Position numbers and translations under genes: made by a program. A stretch of DNA of 64,000 nucleotides from Helianthus annuus (taxonomy: Eukaryota; Streptophyta; Magnoliopsida; Asterales; Asteraceae): positions 35,108,904 through 35,172,903 of the forward strand of contig NC_035444.2 in assembly GCF_002127325.2 (NCBI RefSeq). Reading direction: 5' to 3'. The notes under the pieces are model-generated. The model saw nothing but the letters and a program-made list of their open reading frames with translations, was not told the origin of the DNA and did not search any database. Shown piece after piece: positions 1-11,607 of the stretch. The number at the start of each line of letters is the position of its first letter. Position 1 is the first letter of the stretch.

Positions 1-1407
1 GTAAAGATTTGCAATAAATTTCTGATTTAAAATTTCTATTCTTGCTCCCTGCAAGATTTTAGAAATCTTAATAGTTTCCCTGTTTGCTGTTTCTACTAGA
101 CATTCTTGTGGAAGTTTAGTTAATGATTGATTAAGAAGTTTGCAAAATGAAGTATTAATAAAACTTTGGTTCGCACCAGAGTCAAATAAGAGTTTAGCAA
201 AAACATCATTAACTAAAAACGTACCAGTGATCACATCTGGGATCATCTTTGCTTCTTCTGCAGTCAGAACAAGTGCTCTAGCATTTTTAGTATTTTTGGT
301 ATTCGCAGCTGGAGCTAACTTTGGACAGTTAGGCTTGATATGACCTTGTTCTCCGCAGTTGTAGCATATCATGTTGTTAGGCTTTTTCCTGCAGTCTTCC
401 TCCTTGTGTCCAGATATTTTGCAAAAGTTACAGTATATGGAGCATCTTCCAGAATGCTTCCTTTTGCAATACTTACAGTAGGGTGCAGAGGTAGAGCCTA
501 CATTTCTCCCACGGTTAGAATTTCCAGAATGAAATTCTTGGGTAAGCTTCTGGGTTAGGTTCTTCCTCTGATCCTCTTCTCGTGTACGGACTAATTCATC
601 TGTCAAGGTGTTGGCTAGTTCTACAGCTTCTTCTATGGTTTGGGGTCTAGCTGCCTTGACTACATGTCTAATCTCTCCAATTAATCCCCATATGTAACGG
701 CAGATTAAAACTGGTTCAGGTGAAGCAAGGGTTGGTACTATTCTAGCATATTCAAAGAATAAGGTAGTATAACCCTTACTATCTACCCTAATCATTCTAA
801 GGTTTAGGAATTTGTTTGCTATCTGTTCCTTTTCATTAGGAGGGCAGAATTTCCTTTCTACCATGTTTTTAAATTCCTCCCATTCCATATTGTAAGTTCT
901 ATCACTTCCTCTAGACTGGAGGATAGTGTTCCACCATTCTAGTGCTGAATTTTTAAACAGATTGGAAGCAAACATTATCTTATCCTCTTCCGCACATTTA
1001 CTTATTCTTAAGACTGCCTCAGTCTTTTCTATCCAGCGTAGACATGCAACGGCCCCTTCATTGCCCGAGAATTCCATTGGTTTACAAGACCAGAATTCTT
1101 TATAAGAACAACCGTAAGACACGGTTCTTCTTCTTTTGGGAATGGGCACTTGAAGTACGGGTCCATTGTTTATGTTGTTTTCAGGTTCAGAAGGTCGTTT
1201 ACTATCATGTTTACTTTTATTTTCGGCTTCCCTAACCGTTTTGATAATATATGGCATCGCATCTATTATCTCTTATGCCGCTATATGTTGCATGGCACTG
1301 TTATCCACTTGGTTTCCGTTATTGTTTTTGTTCGGGTTCTCAATATCCAAGTTATTGTTACTCTGGTTATCATTATTCTGGTTTTCCTGGTTTACTTCGT
1401 CGTCCAT
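1..1407 (-). CDS. Element A Gag and protease, partial (Ty3/gypsy, runs off left edge)
   Basis: This is the front of a retrotransposon Gag-Pol polyprotein, which packages element RNA and matures the products. Read on the minus strand, one frame starts at an ATG at 1407, meets a TAA at 1273-1275, and is then open from an ATG at 1257 to the window edge (over 400 codons). It shows a Retrotrans_gag core (motif ALEWW near 925), three zinc-knuckle-like units (CKYCKRKHSGRC, CNFCKISGHKEEDC, CYNCGEQGHIKPNC) near 330-500, and the aspartic protease motif LLFDSGA at about 175-192. The knuckle arrangement matches Element B, so the same Tekay/Del-like clade is inferred. Reverse transcriptase and integrase would lie to the left of position 1. 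The TAA may be a real break or may simply mean that translation starts at 1257. Confidence 0.85.
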
Positions 1408-1640
1408 CTGAATTTTAAACATTTACCAATTATTAATATCACAAAATAATTAATAATTTAGGTAACAATCACACAATACACATATTGGCCAAAAGCATCG
1501 AGCATTGCAACTTTACTCTTTTCTATTATAGTATGCTTCTAATACAAACCAATACTAGAAATTAAAAATTACAATACAATACTACTATGCATCATTAACC
1601 ACGAAGTGGTCTATACTACAACATATATTATATATATATA

Positions 1641-2734
1641 GGTAAAGGTTCCTGTAAAAAAGACCAAAAGTGTGAGAAGGATAAGAAAGAATCTACACCA
1701 TTAGATCTTTGATCTAATGGTTTAGATTAATAGTGACCAAATTGTAAAATTTGTTTTATTTTTTTGGACTGAATTGAAAATTATAGGGGTAATAAAGTCT
1801 TTATATCCATTCAAAATAGGAAACTGTAAATCAAAATCCCTAGAATTCCGATCTCTCTCTCCAATCGATCGAATAGTTTCTCTCTCTCTCTACAATTTCG
1901 TCTATATCTCTAATCGCTCGAACAGCGGCGGCGGCGAGCGGCAACGGCGGCGAGCGGCAGTGGTGGTGCGGATCGGCAATGGTGGTGCGGATCGGCAGTG
2001 GTGGTGTGGCGGTGGTAGTGCGGATCTCTCTCCCTACACAACAACGGCGGCGGAGCGGCAGTGGTGGTGCCGGAAGTGGAGAAGATGCTACAGAGGTGTT
2101 ATATTCTTTACTGAATGGTGTTATTTTCTTTTCTGAATAGTGTTATTTTTCTTTTCATTAATGGTGTTATTTTCTTTTCTTAATGGTGTTTTTTTCTTTT
2201 CTGAATGGTGTTATTTTCTTTTACTGAATGGTGTTATTTTCTTTTACTGAATGGTGTTATTTTTCGTTACTGAATGGTGTTATATTTTGTTACTGACTGG
2301 TGTTATATTTTCGTTACTGAATGGCGTTATTTTTTCGTTACTGAATGGTGTTATATTTCGTTACTAAATGGTGTTATATTTCGTTACTGAATGGTGTTAT
2401 ATTTCGTTACTAAATGGTGTTATATTTTCGTTACTGAATGGTGTTATATTATTTTACTGAATGGTGTTATATTCTTTACTGAATGGTGTTATATTATTTA
2501 CTGAATGGTGTTATATTATTTACTGAATGGTGTTATTCGCAGTGTTTTTTTAGAGATATTTGAAAAAAATCATGTTCCTATAATTAAGGTGGCGGTCATG
2601 GTAAGTTTTGAATTAATTGAGTTAATTATAAAATTACTTGTTTACCCTTTTGAATTAATTTAGATGGAGGACACATGTCATCTCCACAATATTTCTCACC
2701 TTTCTCACACATTTAACCTTTTTTACAATAACCG

Positions 2735-2739
<5 letters not shown>
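1641..2739. mobile_element. TIR element inserted in a TA microsatellite inside Element A
   Basis: The two ends are imperfect inverted repeats of about 50 bp: the left begins GGTAAAGGTTCCTGTAAAAA and the right, read in reverse complement, begins GGGTACGGTTATTGTAAAAA. Both then carry a GTGTGAGAA motif. The element is flanked on both sides by runs of TA (about 1628-1640 and 2741-2770), so it either targets or creates TA microsatellites. It has no transposase; its interior holds a GC-rich stretch with GGCGGC/GGCAGTGG repeats (1920-2080) and a minisatellite. The insertion lies between Element A's upstream ORF and its gag. A related element with the same end motif is at 46657-49144. Superfamily is not assigned. 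Confidence 0.7.
2090..2545. repeat. AT-rich minisatellite, about 20 units of 21-24 bp
   Basis: Units of the form GAATGGTGTTATATTTCGTTACT repeat head to tail about twenty times, with small changes in the TTTTCTTTT/TTTCGTTACT half and a near-constant GGTGTTAT core. The array lies wholly inside the TIR element and has no coding capacity. Confidence 0.9.
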
Positions 2740-2773
<34 letters not shown>

Positions 2774-2823
2774 TACAAACATATTATATATTATTATTAT
2801 TATTACCAACTCCCCCAACACCT

Positions 2824-3692
2824 TCACTGATCTGGATTCATCCAGTAATCCATATTACGCTCGTCGTACTTCCAGACGAGTCGCTCTCCTACCTGCCTCA
2901 TTCTCTCACTATTCTCTAAAATCTCTTCTCCGAAAGTTCGGAGCTCGTGCACATTTTCTGCACTCATTGGGGGTGCAGCTGCTGGTATTGGGTCCGGGTA
3001 CTGGGGCATGGGATTCTCCTGAGGGTACGGATTGTCTAAGATCTCCCTAATGTATTCATCGTTATCGTAGTAGGGATCTAGAGGGTCCAGACCTGGATAG
3101 GCTGCTAAATTCGGCATGGGTTCGTCATTTAGGTGGTAGCGTGGCACATAATCCCTATGATCATAGAACCATGGATCATAATCCGGGTCTAAGGAATTAG
3201 GGGCAGGTATCCTAGGTATCTCCTCAGGGTTGAAATCATGCATTTGGACTTGGTTTTCGGGGTTGTCTTCTATCTCCATCGGCTGACTGGGAACAAAGGT
3301 AAGGGTTGTGGGGCTACTAGTTGTTCCAGGTTTGGGTTGGCAGCTGTTGTTGCTAGGATATGAAAATTGGCTAGGCTTCTACTAAGCATATCCTGTGTAT
3401 GGGCATCTGAGTCTCGCTTAGCGGCTTCTAGGACTCTCTGCTGTTGCAACTTTCGCATTCTTTACCTACGCTCGAATGCTCCCTTACTGAACCATCCTCT
3501 CTTTTTCTGAGGGAATGGCTCTTCAGACTGAGCCTTAAAGACAAACATCCCTTCTTCATTATCAGCGGCATACCAAGATAGGGCAGGTTGTGAAGAGGTA
3601 CCTTCATTCCTAGGTGAATCGGACAATTGACGATACGCGTCTGAGGGTCCTTGATCACTCATACTGTAAACTAACAAATAGTCAAATAACAC
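2824..3692 (-). pseudogene. Extra ORF between 5' LTR and gag of Element A (degenerate)
   Basis: Starting at an ATG at 3692 (MSDQGPSDAYRQ), this reads an acidic, Asp/Pro/Tyr-rich protein of about 285 residues ending MNPDQ at 2824. It has no recognisable domain, zinc knuckle or protease motif. It is broken twice: an in-frame TAA at 3462-3464, and a change of frame near 3270-3310, after which it continues from MEIEDNPENQ. It follows the primer binding site by about 110 bp and precedes gag, so it is part of the retroelement. A role as a Gag N-terminal extension or an accessory product is inference; no function is assigned. Confidence 0.6.
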
Positions 3693-3799
3693 ATAACAAT
3701 AAAATACAATTATGCACGTATTTCCATAATAAATTTCCTAACAATTTGAATAATATATTGGTGTCAGCAGAACACTTCTGTAGCTGAATCCGTGGCTTA

Positions 3800-3811
3800 G
3801 CTCTGATACCA
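3800..3811 (-). other. Element A primer binding site (tRNA-iMet type)
   Basis: On the minus strand TGGTATCAGAGC lies 5 bp after the LTR end (GCGACA). This is the usual plant initiator-methionine tRNA primer site, and it fixes the element's direction as minus. Confidence 0.85.
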
Positions 3812-3816
3812 CCTTC

Positions 3817-4489
3817 TGTCGCAACCCCCGCCCCCTATCTGTCCCTGGAACGGGCGGCCGCGAGACTAGTTTTGGTGGTATCGGTGATTATCATTTTGGC
3901 AGCGGAAATTTCATCAGGACCGTAGTTAGGAAATATTTATCAGAGTAAATACCACACTTTTATAATATTAAACATATTGGGATAAAACCCAAGTTTTCAT
4001 TACAAATGATTTATAGAGATAATCTCCATTTTATTTAAAAAAACATCTTCTTTTATTTAGGTAACTTTTATAGCCACTTTTTCCAAGCCTTCAGTGCTGT
4101 CTAGCTGGCTTCTATATTGGCTTTCACATTTTGTTACCTGAAATGCGTTTAAAAATATTTTGTCAGTGGGAAATACTTGTGAGTGAATCCCAGTTTAATC
4201 AAGAAGAGTTTTATCAATTAACAGTATTGAGAGCGATCACATTGTTTATTTCTACACAATTACTCATTCAGTATTGTCAATCCTGACTGGTGGGTCATAT
4301 TACACATTGGCTAACTCGTTGTCCAATATTGGTAACGTGTTCCACATTTTGTATACAAAACCCCAACATACCGGCAGTAATTGAAGAACTACAAAGACTT
4401 AATCGCTGCTTAATCACATTGTAAAATAATTAAGGTTTTGTAAAAACAATTTACAAAAAGGAGATTACTCACATTGCTGATTTAGGTTT
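3817..4489 (-). repeat. Element A 5' LTR, part 1 (R/U5 side)
   Basis: The LTR begins on the plus strand with TGTCGCAACCC, next to the primer site, and is cut at 4490 by insertion of Element B. The last five bases, GGTTT (4485-4489), are repeated after Element B as its target-site duplication. The rest of this LTR is at 13724-14397. Confidence 0.85.
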
Positions 4490-6566
4490 TGTCACACCCC
4501 CAAAATCCACACGCGGAGTACCACCGCTTGGAGGCGTGACATGACCAGGATCAAGCCATCAATCATATTGAACATAGCATAATATAAATAAGATAGTTCG
4601 TAAAAACCCAATTCAATACAATTGATGTTCTAAACCAAACATAGTATCAGTAGCGGAAGCATAATAATGAAAATCCAAAGTATGTAAGTGTAAACCCAAA
4701 GTAATGTTAAGTTTGATTGTTTAAACGTTTAACATGGCATCCACGATCTATGCTCCACAACGACCTGCTCCTTCCTAGTGCAAGCTCCAAAAGTACCTAA
4801 GGTCCTGCAAGGCATGCAGCAGAGAGTCAACAACTAGTTGAGTGAGTTCACAGTGTAAAGTTCAGTGATAGCAAGTCGTAATAGTACGTGTATCAGTATG
4901 TTCGTTCGTTATTCATGTAATAGTTCGTATCGCGGCCTCCCAGGCAGGTATGCGAAGATTAGGGGAAATTTCCCAAGTATCCTAGACTAGGTTTATTTTG
5001 TATCGCGGCCTCCCAGGCAGGTGTGCGAAGATTAGTAAATTTAGTTCGCGGCCTTCCTAAGGCAGGGGTGCGAAGTCAGTCATAATATCGCGGCCAACCC
5101 TTGGCAGGTGTGCGAAGATCAGTTCAATAAGTGTTACTAGTCTAGCCGTATCTTATCGTTAGGTTCTATCATCTGAGTATATACAATAAGTCATCCAATC
5201 CCATTCCCACCTGGGAACCCCATGCCTTGGCTGTGTGAACTCACCTTGGGTTTGCTCGGTATGCTAAGTATGTGCTCGAAGTAAATCAATCACGTCCTAA
5301 ATACGTACGTATGCATAATCAGTTTATATCCAAGTTGTTCACGTATAGGTATGATCATAGAAGTACTAGTATGTAACCGTTATCACATAAGTCATGCACA
5401 TCACTTAACAGCAGTTAGTTAATACAGTTAACTTCTAACAGAGTCTAACTAAGTTACTGTGCAGTTAACCAAGTTGACGAATCACAGGTTGGCGAAACAC
5501 AATGTGTTTCGTTAACTACCCTTTTGACGAAACAAGATTCTGTTTCGTTGACAACCCTTGGCGAAACACTTCCTCTATTTCGTCAAACCCCCTTGGCGAA
5601 TCAAATCCAGTTTCGTCAAACATTCTAATTCGTCAAACAATCTATTTCGTCAAGACAGCAGTTACGTCAACACAAGTCAGTTACGGATTTAATCATAGAA
5701 ACCCTAACTATCTAAAACAGCCGTCAAGAACATCCATCATGATCATCATCAATCAGTAATCATACACAAATCGTTCAACATATAACCACTTAATCATCAT
5801 GTTACGATTCGTTATTCGTGTCTATCCCGAACCCTAGTTTAATAATTTAACAAAGTACGTTATCCGGTTCACATATGCTAGCCGATTCCATACACATCAA
5901 TGACTAATGATTTAATCCACACTTGTTTACAAGATATCCCTAATACATCATGCAAACAATCCGAACAAAACATGATAGCCGATCAATACCATTCATAACC
6001 GATTCACAAGAACGTCATCAATCATACACACTTTATCATTGTCAACAATAACATAAACACACAAAACAATTTACGGAGCTAATCACACTAACCGGAATAG
6101 ATGAAAGCAAGAACGGGATTGATCTAGAGGGCTTCAAGGTTGCCGTCACACAGAGAAAGCTCTAGGGTTTTCTTGTTTTGCCAAAACGTATCAAACATAG
6201 GTCTGGGTGTGTGTATATACGTGTTTTACCTTACTGGGCCGAACTGGGCCTTGGCGAAACTGATGGGCCGGCGAAACAGGCTTTGTTTCGTCGAGATTGA
6301 TGTTGACGAAACTGATTTCCTGTTTCGTCGAGATTGGGTTAACGAATCTAGTTCTGTTTCGTCGGGCACTATATGGTTTAATCAGTTTAAGTCTAAGTGT
6401 TTCATAATAATTCTCACATTATGACAGTAATCACATATATGCACAATACAATACGTTTCATTAACAAAAAACACGTACAGTTACAAGTCAACAAGTCAAC
6501 TATCAAACAGTCAAAGTCAGCGTGTATTTAATGCGAAAGTGAAAGTCAAAAGTTCGAGTTGTCACA
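4490..6566 (-). repeat. Element B 3' LTR (left copy)
   Basis: This 2077-bp LTR is followed at 6567 by the polypurine-tract side of the internal region. It contains two structured zones: four imperfect repeats of TCGCGGCC...GGCAGGTGTGCGAAG (about 4928-5120), and clusters of short inverted motifs GACGAAACA/TGTTTCGTC (about 5470-5680 and 6240-6370). A TATA-like TATATACG on the minus strand near 6213-6222 could be the promoter. Confidence 0.95.
5470..5680. repeat. Array of inverted TTGRCGAAACA / TGTTTCGTCAA motifs in LTR
   Basis: At least three facing pairs and several single copies of the motif GACGAAACA and its complement TGTTTCGTC lie within about 210 bp. They could form a row of short hairpins. 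The corresponding array in the right LTR (12590-12815) has gained 34 bp by duplication of one unit pair (TTTCGTCAAACATT), so the array expands by slippage or unequal copying. Confidence 0.85.
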
Positions 6567-6584
6567 TTATCCCCAACTTAAAAG

Positions 6585-6706
6585 AAATTTCGTCCCGAAA
6601 TTTGGTACGTACCCATTGAGGAAGCTAGATAGGTTGCATCGTTCACTGGTTTTCCTGGGGTGTCACATCCTCCCCCCGTTGATCTGGAATTTCGTCCCGA
6701 AATTCC
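6585..6706. repeat. Two copies of the palindrome, polypurine tract and TGTGACA junction
   Basis: Perfect inverted repeats with the same TCC loop occur twice: AAATTTCG-TCC-CGAAATTT at 6585-6603 and GGAATTTCG-TCC-CGAAATTCC at 6686-6706. On the minus strand each is followed by a G-rich polypurine run and then TGTGACA. The copy at 6567-6603 abuts the real LTR. The other, with the stronger GGGGGGAGGA tract at about 6667-6676, lies about 100 bp further in, at the end of pol. Elements of this clade normally have one such junction, so this looks like a duplicated or recombined 3' end. Confidence 0.75.
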
Positions 6707-9700
6707 GTGGTAGTAGCTTCAGCCTCAGCAGTGGTTGTATTGGTTTCGAATAACTGGGGATACTTTTCTGTCATCTGGTCTTCGCGTTCCCAGGTGTACT
6801 CTGGGCCACGACGGGAGTTCCAACGAACTCGAACAAGAGGGATTCTCTTGTTTTTGAGGACCTTAACATCCTGGTCCGTGATTTCAACTGGCTCCTCGAC
6901 GAACTGCAACCGCTCATCGATAGTGAGTTCCTTAAAAGGAACTATGAGGGTTTCATCTGACAGACATTTCTTCAGATTCGATACGTGAAAAACATTATGA
7001 ACTGCCCCGAGTTCTGCTGGTAGGTTTAGCTTGTAGGCCACTTTGCCTATTTTCTCAATGACCTCGAACGGTCCGACATACCGCGGATTTAGTTTGCCCT
7101 GTTTGCCAAAACGAACCACACCCTTCCAGGGTGGGACTTTAAGTAAAACCCGGTCCCCGACCTGAAATTCCAAGGGCTTCCTACGCTTGTCCGCGTAGGC
7201 TTTCTGACGGTCGCGTGCTGCCGCCATGCGTTGTCGTATCTGTGCAATCTTTTCTGTGGCGTCCACCACAATTTCTGGACCCGTGATCTGACTATCCCCC
7301 ACCTCTGCCCAACAGAGAGGTGACCGGCATTTACGCCCGTACAGTGCCTCGAATGGAGCGGCTTGTATGCTGGTGTAATAGCTGTTATTGTATGAGAACT
7401 CCACCAAAGGGAGATGCTTTTCCCAGCCGTTGCCGAAATCAATAACACATGCCCGAAGCATGTCTTCAAGAGTTTGGATCGTTCGCTCAGACTGCCATCC
7501 GTCTGAGGGTGATACGCTGTACTCATGTCTAACCGTGAGCCGAAAGATTTGTGCATCGCTTGCCATAGCTCTGACGTGAATCGTGCATCCCGATCCGAAA
7601 TGATGGAGGTGGGCACCCCGTGCCTCGAAACAACTTCTTTAAGATAAACGTCTGCGAGAGTGGAGAACTTATCCGTTTCCTTTATAGCCAGGAAGTGTGC
7701 AGACTTGGTGAGTCGATCCACAATCACCCATATAGTGTCATTCCCACACTGGGATCTGGGTAGGCCTGTAACGAAATCCATGGAAATTTCTTCCCATTTC
7801 CATTGCGGTATCTTGGGTTGCTGCAGTAGACCCGCTGGTTTCTGATACTCCACTTTGACTTTTGCACAAGTCAAACACTTGCCGACGTAAGTAGCGATGT
7901 GGGCTTTCATGCTAGGCCACCAGTATGTAGTTCTGAGATCGTGGTACATTTTATCCGACCCTGGATGTACTGAGTAGCGGGACTTGTGTGCTTCATCCAT
8001 CACAAGCTCTCGTAAACCGCCATAGAGTGGGACCCAAATACGCCCCGTTACATAGTAGGCACCGTCTTCCTTTTGTTCCATTCGTTGCCTTGAGCCGCGT
8101 AAGGCTTCAGCTTTGACGTTGTCGGGTTTCAATGCTTCGATCTGAGCAGTTCGTATCTGTGCAGGAAGACTGGACTGAATAGTGAGCTGCAAAGCTCGTA
8201 CGCGCCTAGGTAGAGTGTCTTTCCGACTGAGAGCGTCAGCCACAACATTGGCTTTGCCTGGATGATACTTGATGGCGCATTCGTAATCGTTCAGAAGTTC
8301 AACCCATCTTCGTTGACGCATGTTCAAATCCTTTTGCTTAAGGATATGCTCGAGACTCCTGTGATCGGTGTAAATCGTGCACCTGGTACCGTACAGGTAG
8401 TGTCGCCATATCTTAAGCGCGAAAACAACAGCTCCCAGCTCTAAATCGTGCGTCGTGTAGTTCCGTTCGTGAACCTTGAGTTGACGAGAAGCGTAGGCAA
8501 TAACTTTATCCCGTTGCATCAATACACAACCAAGTCCCTGTATCGATGCATCACAATAAACCACAAAGTCGTCCGTGCCCTCTGGCAATGAGAGAATAGG
8601 TGCGCTGCAAAGCCTATCCTTTAGGTACTGAAAAGCGGTTTCCTGGGGACCTCCCCAACGGTAGGTGACACCCTTCTGTGTCAGTAGTGTAAGCGGCTGT
8701 GCGATCTTGGAGAAGTCTTTGATAAACCGTCTGTAGTAACCCGCCAAGCCCAAGAATTGGCGTATTTCCATTGGTGTACGCGGTGCAGGCCAGTTCTTGA
8801 TCGAATCTACCTTGGATGGATCGACATGAATCCCATCCCTGATCACCACATGGCCTAAGAAGTGGACTTCACGAAGCCAGAAGTCGCATTTGGAAAACTT
8901 GGCGTACAATTGCTCCTTTCTAAGAAGTTCCAAGATCAATCCTAGGTGCTGTTCGTGCTCCTCTTGACTCTTGGAGTAAATCAAAATGTCGTCGATGAAG
9001 ACAATCACAAACTTGTCTAAGTACGGCTTGCACACCCTGTTCATCAGATCCATAAATACGGCAGGCGCATTCGTTAACCCAAATGGCATGACAAGAAACT
9101 CGTAGTGACCGTAGCGAGTTCTAAATGCGGTTTTGGAGACGTCCTCATCCCGGACTCTCAGCTGATGATACCCTGACCTCAAGTCTATCTTGGAGTAGTA
9201 GCTCGACCCTTGCAGTTGGTCGAATAAGTCGTCTATGCGCGGAAGAGGATAACGGTTCTTCACCGTCACCTTGTTCAGTTCACGGTAGTCGATGCACATC
9301 CTGAAAGTGCCATCCTTCTTTTTCACGAAAAGTACTGGAGCTCCCCAAGGCGATGAGCTTGGACGAATAAAGCCCTTTTCCAAGAGCTCTTGTAGCTGCT
9401 TCGACAGTTCTTCCAGTTCGGTTGGAGCTAAACGATACGGTGCGCGGGCTATTGGTGCTTCTCCAGGAGCTAACTCAATCTGGAATTCGACTTGGCGGTG
9501 AGGCGGTAAACCGGGTAAATCTTCAGGAAACACCTGAGGAAAGTCGCGTACAACTGGAATATCCTCCAGCTTCTTTTCCTTTGCTGATGCATCAGTGACA
9601 AGTGCCAGAATTGCAGTGTGCCCCTTTCGTAAACATTTCTGCGCCTTTAAGAAAGAGATGATGCCAACCACAGCACCACTCTTGTCGCCTTGAACTTCGA

Positions 9701-11294
9701 GAGGTTCTTGACTAGAGCGAGGAATACGAATGATCTTTTCCTTGCACAAAATCTCTGCGCGATGTTGGGATAACCAATCCATACCGATGACGACGTCGAA
9801 ACTACCCAAAACTATGGGTATAAGATCAATCGTGAAGGTCTGACCAGCTAAAACGATGCTACAACCCTTGATTACATGTGCGGCTTCTACACTTTTACCA
9901 TTTGCTAACTCTACGACATGTTTGGTGTTTAGGGGTGTTGGTGTACGTTTTAACAATTTACTCATTTTCAAGGACATATAACTTGTATCAGCACCCGAAT
10001 CAAATAAGACAGTAACATAAATATCGTCGAGAAGAAACTTACCCATAACCACATTGGGATCATTCATTGCGTCGCCCCGACCCAACACAAAAGCACGACC
10101 CCGAGCTTCGTTGCCATTGTTGTTGTTGTTGTTGTTTCCCCCGTTATTGTTGTTCCCGTTGCCCTGGTTATTGTTGTTGTTGCGATTCTGGTTCTGGTTC
10201 AATTGAGGGCAATCACGTTTGTAGTGGCCTTCAGCCCCACACTGGAAACATCCCCGGTTTCCATGCTGTGGCTGCTGCTGCTGGTTCTGTGGAGCTGGCG
10301 GTGGGAGTTGCTGGTTCTGGTTTGCTGGCCGTGAGCTTCTACAATCCTTAGCCTCATGACCCATCTTGAGGCATCTTTGACAACGTTCCCTGCGACATCT
10401 TCCACTGTGGTGTTTGTTGCACCTGCTACACCATGGGTGAGTTCCCCGATATCCACTCTGCCCCTGACTGCCTGATGATTGCTGATTCGGACTCTGGTAG
10501 TCATTTGTCTTGCGCTGCTGTGCTTGGGACTGAACAGAAACTGATCCCTTGCTGGAATCCCCCTCCCATTTTCTCTTGTTATCACTGGGAGTAGCAGAAG
10601 TAGTGACAGCAGTAGTGGTAGCACTGATGCGCTTTGGCAGCTTGTTCTGTTCCACTGCCTGATCGGTGAGTCGATGAGCGAGACGCTGAATGTCTTGGAT
10701 GTTGTTGAGGTTAGCCGACGTCATGTGGCTCTGAATCTCTGGCGCAAGCCCCTTGAGATACAACTCAATGCGCTTAACTGGAGGGTCCACCATCGTTGGA
10801 CACAGGATGGCCAGTTCGTTTGACCGTTTCATGTAAGCTTCGATTTCTGACCCCGTCATTTTCAGATGATACAGCTCCACCTCCAACTTGTGGATGTCAT
10901 CTCGCGTGCAGTATTCTCGTTTGATCAGTTCTTTGAAATCTTCCCAGGGTGTGGCGTTAGCAGCTGCCAACCCTAGGATCTGAACTTGCGCGTTCCACCA
11001 GGTTAGCGCAATTCCCTCCAACGTGCCAGTGGCGTACTTGACCCTGCGAGCCTCAGGGCATTCACACATCTCAAATACCGACTCGAGCTTTTCAAACCAA
11101 TGGAGGAGTCCCACTGCCCCCTCGGTGCCACTGAAAGTGCTTGGACGACAGTCCATGAAGTTCTTGAAAGTGTAGACAGGTTGCGGAGCGTTTTGACCTG
11201 CTGGTGCAGCTGCAAGTGCCGCAGCTACTCGTTCATTGATAAGAGCCGTTAACTGGGCTTGAGTCATGTTCACACGTCCAGACATGATCTTCAT
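6643..11294 (-). pseudogene. Element B Gag-Pol, one frameshift in integrase
   Basis: This polyprotein carries all functions for retrotransposition. The first 1401-codon frame starts at ATG 11294. Gag core spans about residues 48-220; zinc knuckles [14 protein letters not shown] and [14 protein letters not shown] at 305-318 and 349-362; protease FDSGA at 431-435; reverse transcriptase about 600-810 with FIDDILIYS at 766; RNase H about 905-1025 with CDAS and TDHRS; integrase zinc site (H1110, H1118, C1140, C1143) and core from DFVTG and SDRDARFTS. At about 7494, codon 1267, one base is missing, and the protein continues in another frame to 6643 with the end of the integrase core, a [10 protein letters not shown] motif and a C-terminal chromodomain-like [16 protein letters not shown]. 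Chromodomains of this type are thought to steer integration to heterochromatin. As read, the copy cannot make full integrase; a sequencing error cannot be excluded. Confidence 0.95.
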
Positions 11295-11591
11295 AGTAAA
11301 AGTAGAATAAGTGAGAAAGGTTCGCGAGTAGTGCGATGACAGAAGAGTGTAAGCACATAGGTATTCTCATGTAGTGACGTATAGTAGGCAATGTAATCTA
11401 AGCATACTACGAGCAAAGTTCTATATAGTTCTAGCAAGCAGGTAATAAACATAAATCTTATTACCTAGGATGTCGATTCTTGCACGTGGAGCGAAGCGTC
11501 GTTGTGGATCGTTGAGAGCACTGTTCTGGTTATAGTCTGGTTTTAATAAAAACATTTTTCCCATATTAAAACCAAGTTCTCTATAACCAAT

Positions 11592-11604
11592 GGCTCTGAT
11601 ACCA
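11592..11604 (-). other. Element B primer binding site (tRNA-iMet type)
   Basis: The minus strand reads TGGTATCAGAGCC three bases after the LTR end TGTGACA at 11608. This sets the right LTR as the 5' LTR. Confidence 0.9.
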
Positions 11605-11607
11605 ATC

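Noticed and set aside
4928..5680. Spaced repeats that could suggest a CRISPR-like array
   Set aside because: Plant nuclear DNA, unequal spacers, imperfect repeats, and the whole block is duplicated in both LTRs of a retrotransposon.
10067..10351. Plus-strand frame rich in Cys
   Set aside because: Shadow of the Asn-rich linker between zinc knuckles and protease in Element B.
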